Source: Torymus aiolomorphi (taxonomy: Eukaryota; Arthropoda; Insecta; Hymenoptera; Torymidae). From it: 64,000 bases of DNA. Shown one piece after another: positions 1-11,563 of this stretch; position 1 is the first letter of the stretch; each line of letters begins with the position of its first letter. Under the pieces are notes generated by a model, which had not been told where the DNA came from, searched no databases, and saw only the letters and a list, made by a program, of their open reading frames with translations. A program made the translations under genes and the position numbers. Location of the stretch: contig CM070874.1 of NCBI GenBank assembly GCA_036365515.1, positions 112,455,235-112,519,234 of the forward strand. The letters are read 5' to 3'.

Positions 1-40
1 TTCATTTTTTGATACCCAAATGAAAAGAAACAAGAGTTAG

Positions 41-186
41 GGTGCGATCCCATGGCGTTCCGAAAAATTAGACGGAACCATATAAGCCCGTGAGTGCGAT
101 AGAGAGGTTCTTCCGTGAATGTCTCTCTTGCTTTCACGGGCTTAAATGGTTCCGTCTAATTTTTCGGAACGCCATGGGATCGCACC
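41..186. mobile_element. Foldback MITE, 146 bp
   Basis: A near-perfect inverted repeat beginning GGTGCGATCCCATGGCGTTC and ending with its complement. Each arm is about 60 nt and includes CCGAAAAATTAGACGGAACCAT. TTAG occurs just outside both ends (37-40, 188-191), offset by one base on the right, so a target duplication is possible but not clean. Non-coding. Confidence 0.8.
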
Positions 187-221
187 TTTAGAGACTAGAG
201 AAAGTTGCTGCTACGTATATA

Positions 222-405
222 AGGGAGAAAACACAATAGGTGCCGTGCTCTGCGCCGTACCCTGCGTCGTGCCCTACATCGTGGTATTAGCATTTAGCTG
301 ATTGGCTGATTCTATCCATCCCAACAGTTACCTAAAAGAATCAACCAATCAGCAAAATGCTGATACCACGGTGCAGGGCACGGCGCCTATTGTATTTCCT
401 CCCTA
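222..405. mobile_element. Foldback MITE, about 185 bp
   Basis: An inverted repeat with outer arms ACAATAGGYGCCGTGC and inner arms around GCTGATTGGCTGATTC. The left arm also repeats a CCGTGCCCTGC-like motif. Non-coding. Confidence 0.7.
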
Positions 406-997
406 AGGGCGGACGTACGATATGTGACAGGTGTTCAATTTTCTGAATTAACCAGTATGCGTATATGTACACATGTACATATATCCTTCCATATTTATTA
501 AATACATCTAATATTAAGTTGTGTTCCTATAAAAAAATCAGAAATATTTAAATGTTTCTTATTTTTATATAAAACTATATTACCTAAATGTTGCTACTAA
601 TAGTATTAATTTAATATATAAAAATAAAGTATTTACCGCCAGCCACACCTGTGTAATCTGCGTTATCGACAAGAGGTATATGCGTTTAGTCGATACCAAC
701 AGTCGTCGCTGAAGTAAATTTTTCACATGTTTTTCAGCATTATCAACTACTTACCTACTTTCTTTTTTCTTTTTTTTTTCGAAAGATGTCACGTTAGTCC
801 CGTTTATTACATATTTTTCAGATGGTATATTTGTCATTAAGACTTTCGTGATTAAATTTAATTTTTGACTGTTAATATTCAAATTAACTAAAAATTAATT
901 AAATTCGAATATATTAATAAAATAAAATTCAATGAAAACTCAATTGTTTTATTTGCATTACTAAATTTTATGCAAATAGAAATTATTTTCTTTGAAT
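406..997. other. AT-rich spacer
   Basis: AT-rich DNA with one GACAGGTGTT E-box-like site near 428. No gene, repeat or RNA was recognised. Confidence 0.5.
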
Positions 998-2245
998 TAC
1001 GGATTCGACTCAAACTTTGGGCATATTTTTGGATGTATAAAAAATGTGAAGAAAGCCTCAATATTAAGCGGTAACACTATAAAAAAACTCAAGTTCTGGA
1101 CATTTGTAGCTTTATTTTGAAAAAAAATCTTGTAAAAAGACTCTTCTTGAAAAGGTAACCATTTAATCTTGGAAAGTCTTAAATATCATTTCAAAAAGGG
1201 AAAATAAAACTATAGAGCAAACGGGCTTTCATTTGCTTTTTCCCGAATCAAAAAATATATATTTCTAACCAAGTTATGAAAGCTTGAAGATGAACAATCA
1301 AAATGCGCTGTTTAAGTAAACACCTACAATGGGGAACTAGACAAGATTTTGTTTATAGATGTAACCGATAATATTGGTATAAATAAGAACATTCTCAAGA
1401 CAGTTTTTTTTATGTGCGATATTTCTTTTTTTATACGAATTAGTAGTAGAGCTCTAAGATAAATAATATTTCAAAAGATCGACTGGGGAGTCACGTGGTT
1501 CCGAATCAGTTGTGCCGAATGCCCTCAGTATCTAAGTTTTAATATAGCATATCGGCGTCTCAGGTGAGAACCACGGCCATTAAAATAATAGTAGTAGAAT
1601 GCCCTCAGTTCAGCGCCACCATTCTACTCTTTTCTGCACTAAATTACTTGCCTCTTTAATTGACGACCTTCCTATGGTACATGGCGCTGATAGAGGGGCA
1701 TTCGTCTGACACCTAACCACTTGATCACCAAACCATTTGAAAATGCAATTCAAAATCGGCGTAATTTAAAAATGTTATAAAATAACATATACCTACAGAA
1801 TAAAATACCAAACTATTTTGGTAAATTGAACAATTTGTCATAAACTTTAACTTAGAATATAAACAAAGTCATAATTCAGACCATGTCTAGTTCCCTATTC
1901 GCAGTTCGACTGCCTGCATATTTTGGTGCATTTTCGTTATTCAACTTTAAACTTTCATCATTTTGGAAGGAACCTATATTTTTTAATTATGAAAAAAGCA
2001 GATAAAAACTAGTTTTCTTTTTTTCTATTTTCTTTTTTTGAAATGACATTTAAGACTTCCAAGAATAAATGGTTACCATTTCAAATAAAGTCTTTTATTC
2101 AAGATTTTTTCGAAATAAAGCTAAAAATGTTCAGACGAGTTGTTTTGGTGTTAGGGTCTAATATTGCGGCTTTCTTCGTGTTTTTACATCCAAAAACATA
2201 TCCAAAAGTTTGGGACGAATCCGTGATCCGGAGGTCTGACCCTTT
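998..2245. mobile_element. Large diverged inverted-repeat element
   Basis: Roughly 1000-1360 is the diverged reverse complement of 1870-2245. Shared blocks include ATTTTTGGATGTA, GGTAACCATTTA, TTGGAAAGTCTTAAAT and GGGGAACTAGACA. The arms enclose a smaller foldback at 1490-1727. No open frame with recognisable content. Confidence 0.65.
1490..1727. mobile_element. Foldback element nested inside 998-2245
   Basis: Imperfect inverted repeat with arms containing GTGGTT, CGAATGCCC and TCAGCGCCA near both ends. Non-coding. Confidence 0.5.
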
Positions 2246-2252
2246 CCTAGTT

Positions 2253-2353
2253 AGGGCCTTGCCACATAAGTGTTGTTCTGAGCATTTTTGGCCGTACTGT
2301 GCAGCACAGTGCGGCCAAAAATGCTCAGCAAAGCACTTATGTGGCTAGGCCCT
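2253..2353. mobile_element. 101-nt hairpin element
   Basis: A near-perfect hairpin. The arms are AGGGCCTTGCCACATAAGTG and its complement with TGAGCATTTTTGGCCG inside, around a TGTGCAGCACA centre. The arms abut the right end of the 998-2245 element. Confidence 0.8.
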
Positions 2354-4894
2354 CAGATGAACGAAATAACTGCAAGCTAATATAATTTAAATAAGACTCG
2401 TACTTGTAACCTCTTGCTACTTCTTTTCTTGAGTCACATTTAAGTTTATATATGAGCTTTTTCTTTACACATCGGTGCATTATTGCAATATTATTCTATA
2501 TTGCTTGTATAATATTGTGTACTATTCGCTATACTCCGAATTTTACTATTTTTTTTTTTTAATAGGTATAAAGCTTTATGGAGAATCCCTTTTAGCCATA
2601 CGAATACATACTTATAATATTCATATTTATCATTTTCAAATAAGATGAACATAGAGGGTAAATAAAAAGAATTTTCACTTCAATACCAACTTATTTCATT
2701 CTTTCTATAAAAAAAAAAATCAAAACTTTATTATAATATTTACTGAAAAATCGAAGCTTTGACTTCTTATAAAATATTACAAAATCTATAATATCAATCC
2801 GAATTCCCATCACCAAATCAAAATCAAATCACTCACTCCCCAATCCCCGAAAAAACAATCACAATACACTCCATTACTAAATTCTTCATACCCCACCTCA
2901 CCGTGCTACCTCGAACAAACCACCCACGCCTCTCCACATCATTTACGTAAATCCATTAACGCGAGCTTCGCCGTCGTCCCTATATACTCCCGCGACAGAG
3001 TCGTCGAATCAATTTATTATTAAAGACAAAAAAATGCGGCTCTAGCGCTAATCCGCCGGGACAATCTAGGGCGATTAAAGCCTCGCGCGAGTGAGCGCTA
3101 ACGTAAACACCTGTCGTCGTCGTCGTCGTCGCAGGGTTGCGGCAGTAAAAAAAAAAGGCGACAGGAGCAGCGTGAGGTGACAATTATAAAGCGCCCCGTA
3201 AATTCATCCTCGCGCCTTGTATATTACGTTTTTTTCGCGCCGAAGTGCAAGTCGCGATAGGTAATCGCTCTTGCATGCCCGCGCATGGGGAGGAATTGTC
3301 AGGGATACGAGATGTAATACACTCGCGTTATGTGAGTCATTGTTGTAGGCGGTTATCTTTTAATTTCTCTCGGCGATTTATCGTGTGTTTTCTTAGCTCG
3401 CGCGCAAGTTGCAAGTTGTCTAGAGGTGTGTTTAGTTTGCGAAGATCGGTTTTTAAAGAAAAAGTTTGAGTTAGTACTTGTAGGGGTGAGTTGCTAATGT
3501 GTGGGAAAATTAGTGAAAGTTTTAGACTCAATTTTAGCCTATAAACATTAATACAAAAATAATAGGACTCTTGCATTGAACCCGCAATAATTCATGTTTT
3601 GGATCGTTTCAAATCACTTGGTAAAAAATGATTTAAAAAACTTTTTCAAAGCTACAATTCTAAGTGTAATTCTTAGATCATAATATATATTGTGCCATTT
3701 ATGCTTTACGAATAAACACAAATAATTATTGCTTTTATAAAAACCAATTTTACTGAATTTTATTTTGTCTGTTTCACTTGTAGTACAAGAAAAAAGGAAT
3801 ATCGTCAAGGTCCAAAATAAAAGCAAACGACTGTGTAGCAACATGCTTAAAATAAATAATAGAAAGTATGTAAATGATACTAATTGTGAACAGCTGCCCT
3901 AATTTATAGCTTTTAATGAATGCAAGTGCTTTTTTGCACTTGACGCGCGCACGCAAAATACGTAATCATCCAGTAATTAGCCGATTTCTGAGAAACGACC
4001 ATATTTTATCATCTTTCAAAATCTTTAACACTGTACTATATCTTAACGTACGGACATTTTCAATTGACTCATCTCGACATAAGAAACTAAGATTTGAAAA
4101 AATTTCGAATCAATCAATAATTAATATATTCTTAATTAAAAACATTTTTTATTTAAAATTTTTTACTTAGAAAATCCTTTTTCGAAATCATGACAATTCA
4201 TATTCATTTATGCAGTAGCAGTAATTACAAATGTTAAATTATTGAAGTTATAATCGCTACTTTCACAAGTAATTACCGATCAGAAATTTCAATAATACTA
4301 TACACTTTCTAGAAAGCTATATATCTATTTAAACAGTCGTCGGACTAGATATACGAAAAATTACCCTTCCTGAATCCCGTCTCAAAACAATTCCCCATCA
4401 CACATGTCATAAAAATAACGGACCGGCAATCACTCGAAGTCGAATAACCACTCGAACCCCGCCGAAATCTCTCTCCGGAACACACACGCGTACGCACTTG
4501 CACACACACACACACATCTCTCGCAAACCAAAACCGAATCCTTTCCCGCTCCCGAATCAAAATCGATTTTCGAGTAATTACAAGGCGTCCTCGCTCATGC
4601 GCCGCGCGCGCACACCCAAATTACGCATGTGGCACGTGCGGGCAGGGGGAGGTGCTCAGCAACCTACCTACCTTATATACACGCGTCTCGAGAGAAAGAG
4701 AGAAAACCCGGGCGCGATTGAAACGAGTCGATAATCGAGGGAAAGCGATCGATAATCCGCGGAGACACGATGCGTGCGCCGCATATGCATAATTCGCGAG
4801 AAGCCCAAAACGAGATGAAGGCACGAGCGCGCGGGCAGGTGATCGCGTCGATCAGCAGCCGTCGCCGCTGCCCTGCACTGAACGCTCGAAACTT

Positions 4895-4928
<34 letters not shown>

Positions 4929-5344
4929 TGCGTGCGTGTGTGGGCTTTCGCGAGGCATAATTGTTCGGAGCGAGGCGAGCGAGCGAGCGGCGACTCAATT
5001 ATAGATAGCGACGTGACGAGGGAGTTTAATGGGCTCTCGGGTACTTAAGGTGGCGAGGTATGTAGAGTATTTGTCGTACGGTAATTTGGTGGTATGGGTG
5101 TGGGGGGTGGGTTGCAGATGTCGGAGGTGAGGGTTTCTGTAAGGAGTCTTGTATATAGGGTCAAGGATTGTGATTAGGTGGGTAATTCGATGCCCATGAG
5201 TGGTATTTATTGGTGCTTGTAGAGAATTCGCTAAATGGAGCACAGTGGATCGTGGTGTACGGAGTCGGTACTTTACGTTGTAATTTGAGTGAAAGATTCA
5301 AATAAAAAGTAATGGTATATGGATAACGATGTGTATATATCGAC
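2354..5344. other. Intergenic, two skew-switch GC islands
   Basis: AT-rich DNA with GC-rich cores at about 2950-3260 and 4600-5000. In 2821-2880 the plus strand has C21:G1 and in 3481-3540 G17:C5. In 4381-4440 it has C18:G7 and in 5041-5100 G23:C4. A (GA)n tract lies at 4895-4928. No gene recognised. Confidence 0.6.
4895..4928. repeat. (GA)n microsatellite
   Basis: Interrupted GA tract inside a GC-rich island. A potential GAGA-factor tract. Confidence 0.9.
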
Positions 5345-5686
5345 AAATCTACAATAATTTTAACTATAGGCGAGTATTTTTTTTTGCAAGTAATTTGTCG
5401 CTGATATTAGATTGCCCGGCGAAGCACATAAACTATATCGGATGTAAAATCTTCAATGTAAACTAGAAAACTAGCCCTGTAATCGATATGAATGTCTAAT
5501 AAAAAGGTGCCATTTTGAGAAGTGCGTTGCACACATCATATTGATTACATCAGGACTTGTTTTCTAGTTTACATTGAAGATTTTACATCCAGTCTAGTTT
5601 CTGTGCTTCCCAGGGCAAGCTAATAGCAGCGATAAATTACTTGAAAAAAAAAAATACTCGTCTATAGTTAAAAGTATTGTGGATTT
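5345..5686. mobile_element. Foldback MITE, about 342 bp
   Basis: Arms of about 145 bp share TTTTAACTATAG, TGATATTAG/CTAATA, TTTACATTGAAGATTTTACA and ACTAGAAAACTAG blocks. Non-coding. Confidence 0.8.
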
Positions 5687-7190
5687 TTCCATATGCGATA
5701 TGATGATTTCTGTTCTTCAAGACATTTTAAATACAACGCGATTAAAATTATTCAGAATTAAAATTATTCAGAATAATAGCCCAAAAATCTTGAATTTATT
5801 CGTTCGGTTTATCCGATTACTCGCAAAATCGCGAAATGTTTCGATTTGGAAAACTATTTTCATATTTCGCAACGTGCTCACTTTTCAAAAGAAACCTGAA
5901 CGCATATTATTAGATCTTATTTTATTAATATATTCTCAGCGGAACAAGGAAGAAAAGTTTTTCGCATAAGAAGCGTATTTATATACGCTGTATAGGTATA
6001 ATAATAAATTAATCCCCACACATCGTAGCGCACAAGATACTTTCCTTATGGCCGCTACTTACTTGCTCGCAACGAAAAAAAAGAAGAAAAAAAAACTTTC
6101 AAAGTCCGACCCCCCTGTACTCCTCATCAATTACGCACAAAAGACGCGGCGGCGCGTAAAATATTCATACACACCCCCGCGCACTATTCACAAAAGCTTC
6201 CCTCTGTAAGATTCAATTTCCAAGATTATCGATCGCAATAATCGAAAATAGACTGCGGCCTATACGCGCCGGCAATTAAATCGTCGTCGGCGGCCGAAGG
6301 AAAACAAAAACTTGGTGAAAGTCCGTGTGTGTCCATCACGACTCTCCCGTTCGTCTATAACGTGTGTTGACTCGCCGCGCGCCATTGTCGCCGTTATATA
6401 TGTGTGTACGAGTAAATGCGCGCGCACGCTAACTCGCGCTTTCACTCGTCAAAAGTTGGCGGGCGGTAGCGGCTAATGGCAAATAAACAGTTGTTTCTTT
6501 CGTGTAGGCGAAGGTATGATGGCGGCGCTGGGCAAACAGTGTGTCAAGTCATGATGGGGGCGGTAGACGTCGTCGGGGTGCGGAGGAGGGGACTGTCATT
6601 ATTCGTGGAGGTAAATGGGCTCGTTGATCGGCTCGATTGGTTTGATATGATTTTTATGATATTTTGAAAAGGACAGGGGGTTTATCGTCGTTTTCATTTT
6701 GTATTATCAAGAAAAGAGATGTTAACGAATGCTCCTGAATTAAATAATAAAATAGTTTCATTTAATGCCAAAGCTTTTGAAATTTTATTATAGGAGATTA
6801 TCTATGTAATTGATTGCAAGCGAATTAAAAGATACTTTTGGACTCGAATCAGTTTTTTAAGGTGGTCTTATACCTAATGGCTCCTGAGGCCAAAATTACC
6901 TGAAAAAATGAATTCAAATATAATTACTATAAAATAAAGGATATCACTAATATAACTTATTTCTAATACAAAATCCCAAGAGATAGGGTTCTTAATCCAC
7001 TTTATGCAGAATTATGTCATTTTAGAAAAATCAACTGGTGAGCAAGTTTTCTTGGCAATCACTCGATGGATTTTGACCAGAGAAGTCGAAAATTACTTGG
7101 AAAACATGTACCTATGGCATGAAACTCTGGAATTAAAAAATATCGTGACTACGTATTTTTTAAATTTTTGTAAATTTTTCTACATTTCAA
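5687..7190. other. Intergenic with one skew-switch island
   Basis: GC-rich core at about 6100-6500. The plus strand counts C21:G10 in 6121-6180 and G28:C9 in 6541-6600. The flanks are AT-rich. No gene recognised. Confidence 0.55.
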
Positions 7191-7480
7191 GCAAAATTTT
7201 TTATAAAGTATGGTAATCTTTTTGGGTTTTACAGTCTGCGGTGGCTCTGAAAGTACCAGAAAGTATAATAATTTTAACTAAACTTTTGCTTCCTTCTAGA
7301 GGAAGCTTTGTAATAGTAAAAAATAAAATAGTTCTAGCAAAATTTTTTATAAAGTATGGTAATCTTTTTAGGTTTTACAGTCTGTGGTGGCTCTGAAAGT
7401 ACCAGAAAGTATAATAATTTTAACTAAATTTTCGCTTCCTCCTAGAGGAAGCTTTGTAATAGTAAAATTTTAAGTTTCGT
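7191..7480. repeat. Tandem duplication, 145-bp unit
   Basis: Two near-identical copies start at 7191 and 7336 (GCAAAATTTTTTATAAAG). Each contains TACAGTCTG(C/T)GGTGGCTCT and a GCTTCC/GGAAGC palindrome followed by TTTGTAATAGTAAAA. A related palindromic copy lies at 29838-30092. Confidence 0.9.
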
Positions 7481-9834
7481 TAAATCGCTCTAGAAACACG
7501 AATAGAGATGATAGAAGTTCGAATCACATGATTTTAGAAAATGTCTGTATGGATGTGTGTGTATGTGTGTATATATGTATACCGTTTTATCTCAGGATCT
7601 ATTCGATCCATTTTAACTGGACAGGTCTCATTTTTTTGTTTTTTTTTTGTGTGAATTGGGAAAGAAATTCTCTTTTTGATTCACCGATGCGTTTTTGTTT
7701 TATTTCGAATTTTCGATTTTCGCAAAATTCATATTTGCGTTTTTTTAATGATAACATTAAGATATTTGAATCGAACAGATAGCATTCGAAAGAGCATAAA
7801 AAACCTATATTTTCCGGAAAAAAAATTATATTAGCTATTGCGGTTCTTTTGTTGTTAACAAAAACGTATTTTTTTTAAACCTTATAACTCAAAAAATAAC
7901 GGTCAAATTTTTTGAAAAAAATCATGATAATGCAGAATATAAATAGCTATAATCTGTAAATTTGAATCCATTCTGTCGACTAGTTTTTGGGAAAAAAATT
8001 AAAAACTGAAAAAAATGCGTTTTGAATGAAGCACAGTTACTTTTTTAAAATTGACTTAATCACTTTGAAATTCTTTGTAGAGGTAGATTTTGGATAGCTC
8101 TCGACTAAGTTCTTTGGGCAAATGATTGGTCAATAAATTTTAGAGATATTTGAGGTTAAAATTTTTTTAACCTTTTTTTCAAATCGTAATTTCTCGAGAA
8201 CAGTTCGATGAATCAGCTCCAAATTTATAGACAATTTTGGGTGTAATATAGATAATATATGTGCGAATTTTCATCAAGATCGTTTGATTACTTTTTGAGA
8301 TATTTGATATTTACAATTTTCGTATTTTGCAAAGTCATTTTCTTCGTCGCATGATAACTAGAGAAAAAAAAATTGTTTAATCATATTCAAATATTGTGGA
8401 GATGTAGAGTTTTTACGTTTATCGTATAAGTCCTTTAGGTAAAAGAATTGTCTCATAATTTTTAAAGATATTTAAGGTTAAAATTTTTTTACGTATTTTT
8501 CAAAATCGTAGTTTTTCAATGACGACTTAATGTATCAGTTTGAAATTTATAGACTATTTTGTATGCGATATAGGCAATACCTATGTAAAATTTCATCCAG
8601 ATTATATGGTTAGTTTTTGAGATATTTGATATTTAAAATTTTTGTATTTCTGGCAATGACTTTCTACGTCGCACAATAACTAGGGTAGATGTCCGTATTA
8701 GTGTGGGTTTAAGAAACTCTTCAGTTTTGTCGCATAATAATAGACTATTTAAGCTGTATCAGAGATTCCGGGTGGTTTATATAGATAATAAAAGTAATAA
8801 TCTACACGAAACAATTTTTTTTATAGAAAAATATTTATATTTACAAAAGTTACAAGCAATATAAAAAAAAAAGTTTTGTACGCATTTGTGTGCCCTAGCA
8901 GACATCAAAGTACATTTTTGTGTGCCCCGTATTAATGTGGATATACACGTTTGTGTGCCCCACATTAGTGTGTCTTGATAATATTATCATTGCCAACAAA
9001 ATTATTTTGTTAACTGTAGTACATTTATAATCAATTTCTAACCCTTGTTTACATTGAATGTTAATTAATTCCAATACGGTAAAAACTGCTGAAGGTCGTC
9101 AATGCGATATGAAACAACGTTTGTGCGCAGACAACCTAACCTAACTTTTCTGTTCAAGCGCCGATACGAGCATGCTCGTATTGTATTTGTGCACACACAA
9201 ATCTGGACAAGTCGTTTTTCACTAGCCCTATTAGTAGACACCATTAATTAAATATTAAAATCAATTGAAAACCTTTATATTAAGGTTTATTATATAACAT
9301 AATATTATTTTATGATATAATCAATTGTATCCCACATTAAAATCCTTCCGAAACATTATTTAATGTTACTTTTAAAAATGTCATTTCTTAGCAGGTTTGG
9401 ACAAGGAAACACCGTGACACACCGCAAACCGTGAAACATATGTTGGAAAGTTCTTTTTTAATGTTATAGTAAATGAAAACAAATTAAGTAATTAATTCTA
9501 TTTAAACTTAATTAACTATACTTTATGAAAAAAAATATTTTAGTGTTACGTTTTTACTCGTTCACTTCTAGGATATGTTTTAATAATAGGGCACACAAAT
9601 ATGGACAGGCACACTAATACGGACCACTACCCTAGAGTAAAATTTAATTACTTTGAAATTAAATTTCAAATTATCAAATTTTCATGGAGGTGTAGAGTTT
9701 GTATATTATTTATGACATGAATTGTTACGGTAAAAGAATTAGTTTATAAATTTCAGAGATATTTGAGGTTAAAGCTGTTAAAACTGTTTTAGCCCTCTTT
9801 TCAAATCGTAATTTTTCGGGAACGGTTTTATGTA
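7481..9834 (+). repeat. AT-rich R-family tandem repeat (about 320-bp subunits), MITE-interrupted
   Basis: Degenerate subunits begin near 8050, 8376 and 9640, each with a GAGGTAGA-like motif, AGATATTTGAGGTTAAA and CAAATCGTAATTT. The spacing is about 318-335 bp once the inserted MITE at 8683-9632 is removed. The same family lies in reverse orientation at about 25400-27035. It is non-coding; short open frames are chance. Confidence 0.75.
8683..9632. mobile_element. 950-bp MITE inserted in R-family repeat
   Basis: Terminal inverted repeats GGGTAG(A/T)(T/G)GTCCGTATTA followed by GTGTG. TA (or CTAG) is duplicated at both ends. Related subunits elsewhere in the R family (near 8355, and reversed near 25745) read ATAACTAGAG uninterrupted, giving an empty-site comparison. 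The interior has three TTTGTGTGCCC copies (8885, 8918, 8949) and motifs related to the termini. No transposase frame. Confidence 0.85.
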
Positions 9835-10167
9835 TACAACTTGTTCGGAAAATGTATGCGTCTGTAAACATAATCCTGTAGAGCGCAAAATTCTAAGAAA
9901 AAAGTTCCTTTACTATTTTTTCATATGACTAGTATTTTTTTAGTAACTGATGTGTTTAAATTGTTTGTTTTTAATAGGAATTGTATATCTATAGATATCA
10001 TCTTATAAACATAGGTATACATTTTCTATTAAAAACAAAGAATTTAAACACATCAGTACTAAAAAAGTACTAGTCATATGAAAAAATGGTAAAGGAACTT
10101 TTTTCTTAGAATTTTGCGCTCTACAGGATTATGTTTACAGACGCATACATTTTCCGAACAAGTTGTA
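9835..10167. mobile_element. Foldback MITE, 333 bp
   Basis: Arms of about 150 bp, near-perfect: TACAACTTGTTCGGAAAATG at one end and its complement at the other, with CATATGACTAGTA blocks inside. Non-coding. Confidence 0.85.
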
Positions 10168-10315
10168 TGTTACTAGAAAATGAAAATGATGTACGATACG
10201 CGCGCGTGTTGTTTACTTGCTTTTGTTTTTTATTGAGGTTAATTTACAGCGAACTCTGCAGAAACATGAAATTAGTCACATATGCTGGCCACATATACAT
10301 ATTCACATATTTTGA

Positions 10316-10505
10316 GTTTGAATTAATTTTTCGAATAATGGCGATTTGAAGTGAATATAGTGAGAATTACTCTCTCTCAATTTTTAGATAAAAATTTTAA
10401 AGTTTAAACTTGTTTGAACTAATTTTTCGAATAATCACGATTTAAGAAGTAAATACAGTAAGAATTACCCTCACTTAATTTTGAGATAAATATTTTAAAG
10501 TTTAA
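10316..10505. repeat. Tandem duplication, about 95-bp unit
   Basis: Two copies, 10316-10408 and 10413-10505, share TTTTTCGAATAAT, GAATTACYCTC and TTTTAAAGTTTAAAC. Confidence 0.8.
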
Positions 10506-11126
10506 ACGTTTATGGTTCACGGGCATATAATTATATATACACTCATTTTGCCTTTACAAAGTTATGTAAATGTTTTTATTAGCTGCCACTGATATTTGTG
10601 TTTACATAATATTTTATTTGCTTTTTTTTTATTAAGATGGTGTAAGAAATGATAAAATCAACTATCAAGCATATTTTATTGAAAATAAAAGAAGAGGATG
10701 ACGAAAATTATAACGGATCATTAAAAAAATAAAAATTAAAAGTATAATTTCAATTTTTATAATATTTACACAATTATTTATAGTTAAAGATTACACAATT
10801 ATTGAATAATAATATATTAATAATGTAAAAATGGAGTTATTACGTATGATTTTGAAAATGTGAGTAAGTTGATCTCAGGGTAGATAGCAATTTTTTAATT
10901 TTATATTTTAAAATATTACTTTTTTTTTAAATAAAATAAGTATCAAATAACAACTAATTTCAATAATAAGAAAAAATATGCAATTTTTTAAACATTAATG
11001 AATTATTAAATCATTGAAAAAAAAGTATAATGAATAAACATATTTTATATTTAAAATATATACTATACACATAGGAATGATACATCAATTTAGAGGAAGC
11101 TACGTGTCAATGAATTGGCAGCGGTT
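10506..11126. other. AT-rich spacer
   Basis: Very AT-rich. The end (11098-11130) carries GAGGAAGCTA..TTGGCAGCGGTTTTTTCT, which recurs in reverse at 21245-21288. No gene. Confidence 0.5.
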
Positions 11127-11563
11127 TTTTCTCAGTGATAGCGAACAATAAATTTTGTTTCAAAACACTGATATACTGAATCACACCCCTATTCATTTAC
11201 ATATCACTGAGAAAAATGATCTAATAAAAATTACTATATAATACCTACACTGAGAGAAGAATATGTTTATATTTAACATGGTATTTTAACTATTAACATT
11301 TTGAGAAAACATTTTTCTCAGTGTAGTAACGTCGGGACATGCTTGCAATATCAAAATAACTACTATGTTTTATATTAAAAATTCCTATGTACATAGTGAA
11401 AATTTCTTTGTATATAGTAAAAATTCCTATGTACGTAGTAAAAATTACTAAACACAGGAATTTTTACTATAAAACATAGTAATTATTTTGACATTGCAAG
11501 TATGTCCCGACGTTACTATATGCATTGTAGTAATTTTTATTACATCATTTTTCTCAGTGATAT
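11127..11563. mobile_element. Cluster of CACTGAG-ended foldback elements
   Basis: CTCAGTG and its complement CACTGAG occur as paired ends at about 11131/11208, 11249/11320 and 11558. The enclosed DNA is AT-rich and palindromic. The same ends bound 29838-30092. Confidence 0.55.
11324..11518. mobile_element. 195-bp foldback element
   Basis: Arms TAGTAACGTCGGGACAT and complement, with a core of TACATAGT/ACTATG repeats. Nested in the CACTGAG cluster. Confidence 0.8.

Noticed and set aside
8777..8965. Minus-strand frame with repeated GTQ-like and THK-like units
   Set aside because: Explained by the three TTTGTGTGCCC repeats inside a MITE.
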